Of a stretch of 64,000 nt of DNA, positions 61,049 through 64,000 are shown in pieces (positions within the stretch are counted from its first letter, which is position 1; the number at the start of each line of letters is the position of its first letter). Location of the stretch: NCBI RefSeq assembly GCF_905175385.1, contig NZ_HG992750.1:1364001-1428000 (forward strand), given 5' to 3'. Origin of the DNA: Vibrio sp. B1FLJ16. Its GTDB lineage: Bacteria > Pseudomonadota > Gammaproteobacteria > Enterobacterales > Vibrionaceae. The translations under genes were made by a program, and so were the position numbers. The notes beneath the pieces were generated by a model. The model worked only from the letters and a program-made list of their open reading frames with translations, did no database searches and was not told the DNA's origin.

Positions 61049-62809
61049 ATGCGCAGTAAAAATAACAAAAACCTCAGCATTCTGCTTAAGCTAAACAGCT
61101 TTGTTGCTCCTTATAAGTGGCGCGTTACCGCAGCCCTGGTCGCACTAATAGCAACCGCGAGCCTGACTCTGTCAGTGGGCTACGGGGTGCGCATACTCAT
61201 TGATCAAGGGTTTGCTCAACAGTCACTGGAAGAGCTGACCAGCGCGATTCAGTTTATTGTCGGTATCACGCTGTGTATTGCGATTGGTACTTTCTTTCGC
61301 TTTTATCTTGTCTCTTCTGTAGGTGAGCGCGTCAGCGCCGATATTCGTCTTGCAGTGTTTAACCACGTCATTTCGCTGCATCCCAGTTACTTTGAAACCA
61401 ACAGTAGCGGCGATATTATGTCGCGACTTACCACCGACACGACCTTGCTGCAGAGCATTATTGGCTCTTCATTTTCTATGGCAATGCGCAGCGCCTTAAT
61501 GTGTATTGGTGCCATCATTATGTTGTTTGCCACCAACTTTAAGCTCACGCTGATTGTGCTTGCGTCAGTACCATTCGTTTTAGTACCTATTTTGTTTTAT
61601 GGACGTCGGGTACGTGCCCTGTCTCGTCAAAGCCAGGACTCAATGGCAGATATGGGAAGCTATGCCGGTGAAGCAATAGAACATATTAAAACGGTACAAA
61701 GCTTTAGTTCCGAGCAGTATGAAAAATCCGCCTTTGCCGTAGAGGTAGAAAAAGCCTACGAGGTTGGAAGACAACGAGTTAAGCAGCGTGCAATTCTAAT
61801 CTCTGGCGTGATTGTGATCGTATTCAGCGCAATTGCCGGCATGCTCTGGGTTGGCGGCAGTGACGTCATCCACGGTAAAATGTCGGCTGGTGATCTGGCT
61901 GCGTTTGTGTTTTACGCCATCATGGTCGCCTCTTCCACAGCTACCATTTCAGAAGTGCTGGGCGAGCTGCAAAGAGCCGCAGGTGCAACCGAAAGACTGA
62001 TCGAGATCCTGCAAGTGGAAAGTGAGATTAGTGCGCCAGACCATCAATTAACGATAAGCGCAGAGATGCCCGCCGAAATCAGATTTCAATCCGTCAACTT
62101 CAACTATCCTTCGCGTCCCGGCCAGCCTGCTATTAAAGACCTGAACTTAACTGCAGAACAAGGCAAAGTACTGGCGCTGGTCGGCCCGTCAGGTGCTGGT
62201 AAAACGACACTTTTCGAACTGTTACAACGTTTTTACGATCCGCAGCAAGGCCAGGTTTTGTTTGGAGGTGTTGATATCCGCCAGTTCGCCCCGAACAATC
62301 TTCGCCGCCAGATGGCACTAGTGCCGCAGCAGCCCGCGTTGTTCAGCCACGACGTATTCCACAATATTCGCTACGGTAACCCGGAAGCAACGGACGAGCA
62401 AGTGATCGAAGCAGCGAAAAAAGCACACGCTCATGAGTTTATTGAGAAACTGCCTGAAGGCTATCACAGCTTTTTAGGCGAACGTGGCGTGAGATTATCC
62501 GGCGGCCAGAAACAGCGTATTGCCATTGCCCGTGCCATTCTTAAGGACCCGAAGATTCTGTTGCTTGATGAAGCCACCAGCGCCTTGGATAGTGAAAGTG
62601 AACACCATGTTCAGCAAGCTCTTGAGGGACTTATGAAAGGTCGCACCACACTGATCATTGCTCATCGCCTGTCGACCATTCAACATGCAGATAAGATAGC
62701 AGTACTGGACGGTGGCGCACTGGTCGATATTGGTAACCACCAGTCACTGATGCAAAGCTGCGAGCTTTATCAGCGGCTGGTTAACTTGCAGTTTAAGCAC
62801 TTAGAGTAA
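61049..62809 (+). CDS. ABC exporter, fused membrane and ATPase domains
   Basis: 586 residues. Six helices (residues about 20-315) and a nucleotide-binding domain: Walker A LVGPSGAGKTTLF, Q-loop VPQQPALF, signature LSGGQKQRIAIARAI, Walker B ILLLDEATSALD, switch AHRLS. The half-transporter layout works as a homodimer and resembles the MsbA/BmrA multidrug and lipid exporters. Substrate unknown. Follows the lipoate ligase-like gene by 139 bases; probably independent. Confidence 0.93.
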   Translation: MRSKNNKNLSILLKLNSFVAPYKWRVTAALVALIATASLTLSVGYGVRILIDQGFAQQSLEELTSAIQFIVGITLCIAIGTFFRFYLVSSVGERVSADIRLAVFNHVISLHPSYFETNSSGDIMSRLTTDTTLLQSIIGSSFSMAMRSALMCIGAIIMLFATNFKLTLIVLASVPFVLVPILFYGRRVRALSRQSQDSMADMGSYAGEAIEHIKTVQSFSSEQYEKSAFAVEVEKAYEVGRQRVKQRAILISGVIVIVFSAIAGMLWVGGSDVIHGKMSAGDLAAFVFYAIMVASSTATISEVLGELQRAAGATERLIEILQVESEISAPDHQLTISAEMPAEIRFQSVNFNYPSRPGQPAIKDLNLTAEQGKVLALVGPSGAGKTTLFELLQRFYDPQQGQVLFGGVDIRQFAPNNLRRQMALVPQQPALFSHDVFHNIRYGNPEATDEQVIEAAKKAHAHEFIEKLPEGYHSFLGERGVRLSGGQKQRIAIARAILKDPKILLLDEATSALDSESEHHVQQALEGLMKGRTTLIIAHRLSTIQHADKIAVLDGGALVDIGNHQSLMQSCELYQRLVNLQFKHLE

Positions 62810-62871
62810 ACACTTACGTCCTCACACAGCGATGAACAGATAACACTGGCGTAAGGATGAGTAAAGCAATC

Positions 62872-62900
62872 AGCCTCCTTTAAAAGGGAGGCTTATTGCT
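62872..62900. terminator. Terminator between ABC exporter and VOC gene
   Basis: AGCCTCC pairs with GGAGGCT around an A/T loop, with TTATTGCTTT after. Lies between convergent genes. Confidence 0.8.
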
Positions 62901-62916
62901 TTCTGGCAATTTTACT

Positions 62917-63345
62917 TTAGTGTGAGTAATCATTACGTTCACTAAGTACATCTGAGAAATACTCGATAAACTCAAACTGCATACCGTGATCTTCCATATA
63001 GTAGACATTCTTTCTGAACGGGTGCTCTTCCCCTCTGTGATCAAGTTCGTAGCCCGCTTTACTCAACCTTTCAATTAGCGCTTCCACATCCGGCACCACA
63101 ATCCCTACATGTTTCACACCGGTAAATTGAGATGTCCAATGGTTCGCCTCGCCCTTTCCTCCGGAAGAGACCGCAATATAGGACTGGTCATCACCCACGT
63201 GAAACCATTCAATCGATCGCCCGAACCAATTATCTACTTTTCCTCCACCACGCATTTTCCACTCAGGAACAGCTGCTATTAAAAACTCTATTGTCTTTTG
63301 CGCATCGACGACTGAAATATTGGCGTGCTCAACATAACTTCTCAT
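62917..63345 (-). CDS. VOC-family (glyoxalase/dioxygenase fold) protein
   Basis: 142 residues from ATG 63345 (GAGAAGGAAAAC upstream); earlier in-frame ATGs at 63369 and 63384 are possible. One pair of beta-alpha-beta-beta-beta units: YVEHANISVVDAQKTIEFL, with metal-type His, VKHVGIVVPDVEALIERLSK, and MQFEFIEYFSD with the closing Glu. Resembles lactoylglutathione lyase relatives; substrate unknown. Single gene. Confidence 0.87.
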   Translation of the reverse strand: MRSYVEHANISVVDAQKTIEFLIAAVPEWKMRGGGKVDNWFGRSIEWFHVGDDQSYIAVSSGGKGEANHWTSQFTGVKHVGIVVPDVEALIERLSKAGYELDHRGEEHPFRKNVYYMEDHGMQFEFIEYFSDVLSERNDYSH

Positions 63346-63564
63346 TTTCGTTTTCCTTCTCGCTTTCATGTTGTTATTAATCACTCTAGAACCTCAAGCT
63401 AGGTTGAGGTAAAGGACGATTTTGGTTGCAGCCCTAAAAATGAGATGAAGATCAAATAAGGAAATAGTTGAAGCCAGCGCACAAAAGCCTCAGAATGCGC
63501 TCTTTTCGCAGCGAACATAATTTCGACGCGTTGTTATCTAACTCGACAATTGAGAATCATATAT

Positions 63565-64000
63565 ATGGGTTTTACCTCTTTAGGTCTATCTGCTCCAATC
63601 CTTAAAGCAATTCAGGAAAAAGGCTATGACACCCCTTCTCCAATTCAGGCTCAGGCAATTCCGGCAATATTGGAAGGGAAAGATGTCATGGCGGCAGCAC
63701 AGACCGGTACAGGTAAAACAGCAGGCTTTACGCTACCAATTCTTGAACGATTATCCAGCGGCCCACGAGTTCGCGCTAATCAGGTTCGCGCTTTGATTCT
63801 TACTCCTACACGTGAGCTTGCTGCTCAGGTACAGGAAAACGTCTTTATGTATGGTCGTCATCTGCCACTGACCAGCGCTGTGGTCTTTGGTGGTGTGAAG
63901 ATTAACCCTCAGATGCTGCGCCTGCGTAAAGGTGCCGATGTACTGGTCGCGACTCCGGGGCGTCTGATGGATCTTTATAGCCAGAATGCAGTGAAGTTCG
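63565..64000 (+). CDS. rhlE: DEAD-box RNA helicase, N-terminal part (RhlE)
   Basis: 145 codons, running off the right edge. [20 protein letters not shown] and [14 protein letters not shown] carry the Q motif; motif I is [10 protein letters not shown]; motif Ia PTRELAAQ; motif Ib ATPGR. The DEAD box itself lies beyond the window. The start and spacing match RhlE of Vibrio. Helicase in RNA remodelling and ribosome work. Confidence 0.93.
   Translation, partial: MGFTSLGLSAPILKAIQEKGYDTPSPIQAQAIPAILEGKDVMAAAQTGTGKTAGFTLPILERLSSGPRVRANQVRALILTPTRELAAQVQENVFMYGRHLPLTSAVVFGGVKINPQMLRLRKGADVLVATPGRLMDLYSQNAVKF

Noticed and set aside
1..64000. CRISPR arrays, tRNA or rRNA genes, prophage or conjugative modules
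   Set aside because: I saw no repeat-spacer pattern, no tRNA-like cloverleaf, no rRNA and no phage or transfer genes anywhere in the window.

Overview
The window looks like part of a Vibrio genome, probably the secondary chromosome. The strongest signs are a Qrr quorum-sensing small RNA with a sigma-54 promoter and LuxO-type boxes, a Vibrio-type add adenine riboswitch, an FMN riboswitch on a stand-alone ribB, a GlyGly-CTERM protease and two families of short repeats. It is ordinary dispersed gammaproteobacterial gene content: there is no rRNA, tRNA, CRISPR array, prophage or integron. Species and chromosome are inferences from gene content.

Layout. 0-4.7 kb: the end of one DMT permease and a second complete one, a secreted coiled-coil protein behind a folded leader, an HD-domain protein paired with a frameshifted class II aldolase, and a small heat-shock protein. 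4.7-8.3 kb: an alpha/beta hydrolase and a Baeyer-Villiger-type monooxygenase, with a divergent AraC regulator. 8.6-11.8 kb: a ProXWV-type betaine/choline ABC transporter. 11.9-14.5 kb: a PP2C phosphatase/kinase fusion and a formate/nitrite channel. 14.8-18.4 kb: a two-propeller lipoprotein phytase and tyrB. 18.8-23.9 kb: MATE pump, Gfo/Idh/MocA oxidoreductase, long-form GAPDH and a small membrane protein. 24-29.8 kb: amino-acid export and its regulation (LysE, LysR, Lrp, YjeH), then a divergent MocR/PNPOx-like pair. 30-33.3 kb: UbiB-family kinase, a 269-bp repeat, MgtE and qrr. 33.5-37.6 kb: HD hydrolase, HTH regulator, a lysophospholipid transporter/acyltransferase fusion and a hydrolase. 37.7-46.7 kb: FMN riboswitch-ribB, glutathione peroxidase, dgkA-eptA, an oxidoreductase, YccF, MarR-DmeF metal efflux and a patatin. 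46.8-51.7 kb: repeats, pirin, a cold-shock gene followed by three very small genes, adenine riboswitch-add and a frameshifted peroxiredoxin. 51.7-64 kb: a trypsin-like protease with an altered catalytic motif, a D,D-carboxypeptidase, a candidate small RNA, YghU, an SDR reductase, a cupin, YdcH, a secreted unknown, a frameshifted lipoate ligase-like gene, an ABC exporter, a VOC protein and the start of rhlE.

Three conserved genes (aldolase, peroxiredoxin, lipoate ligase-like) are each broken by a single-base frameshift. Two of these lie at A8 runs where seven A would keep the frame. This points to recent slippage, transcriptional slippage or homopolymer sequencing error. The observations most worth following up are the qrr locus, the candidate minus-strand RNA near 54.8-55.0 kb, the protease with GDTGGP in place of GDSGGP, the kinase/phosphatase-nitrite channel pair, the small-gene cluster behind the cold-shock gene, and the repeat families, which include copies reduced to two joined ends.
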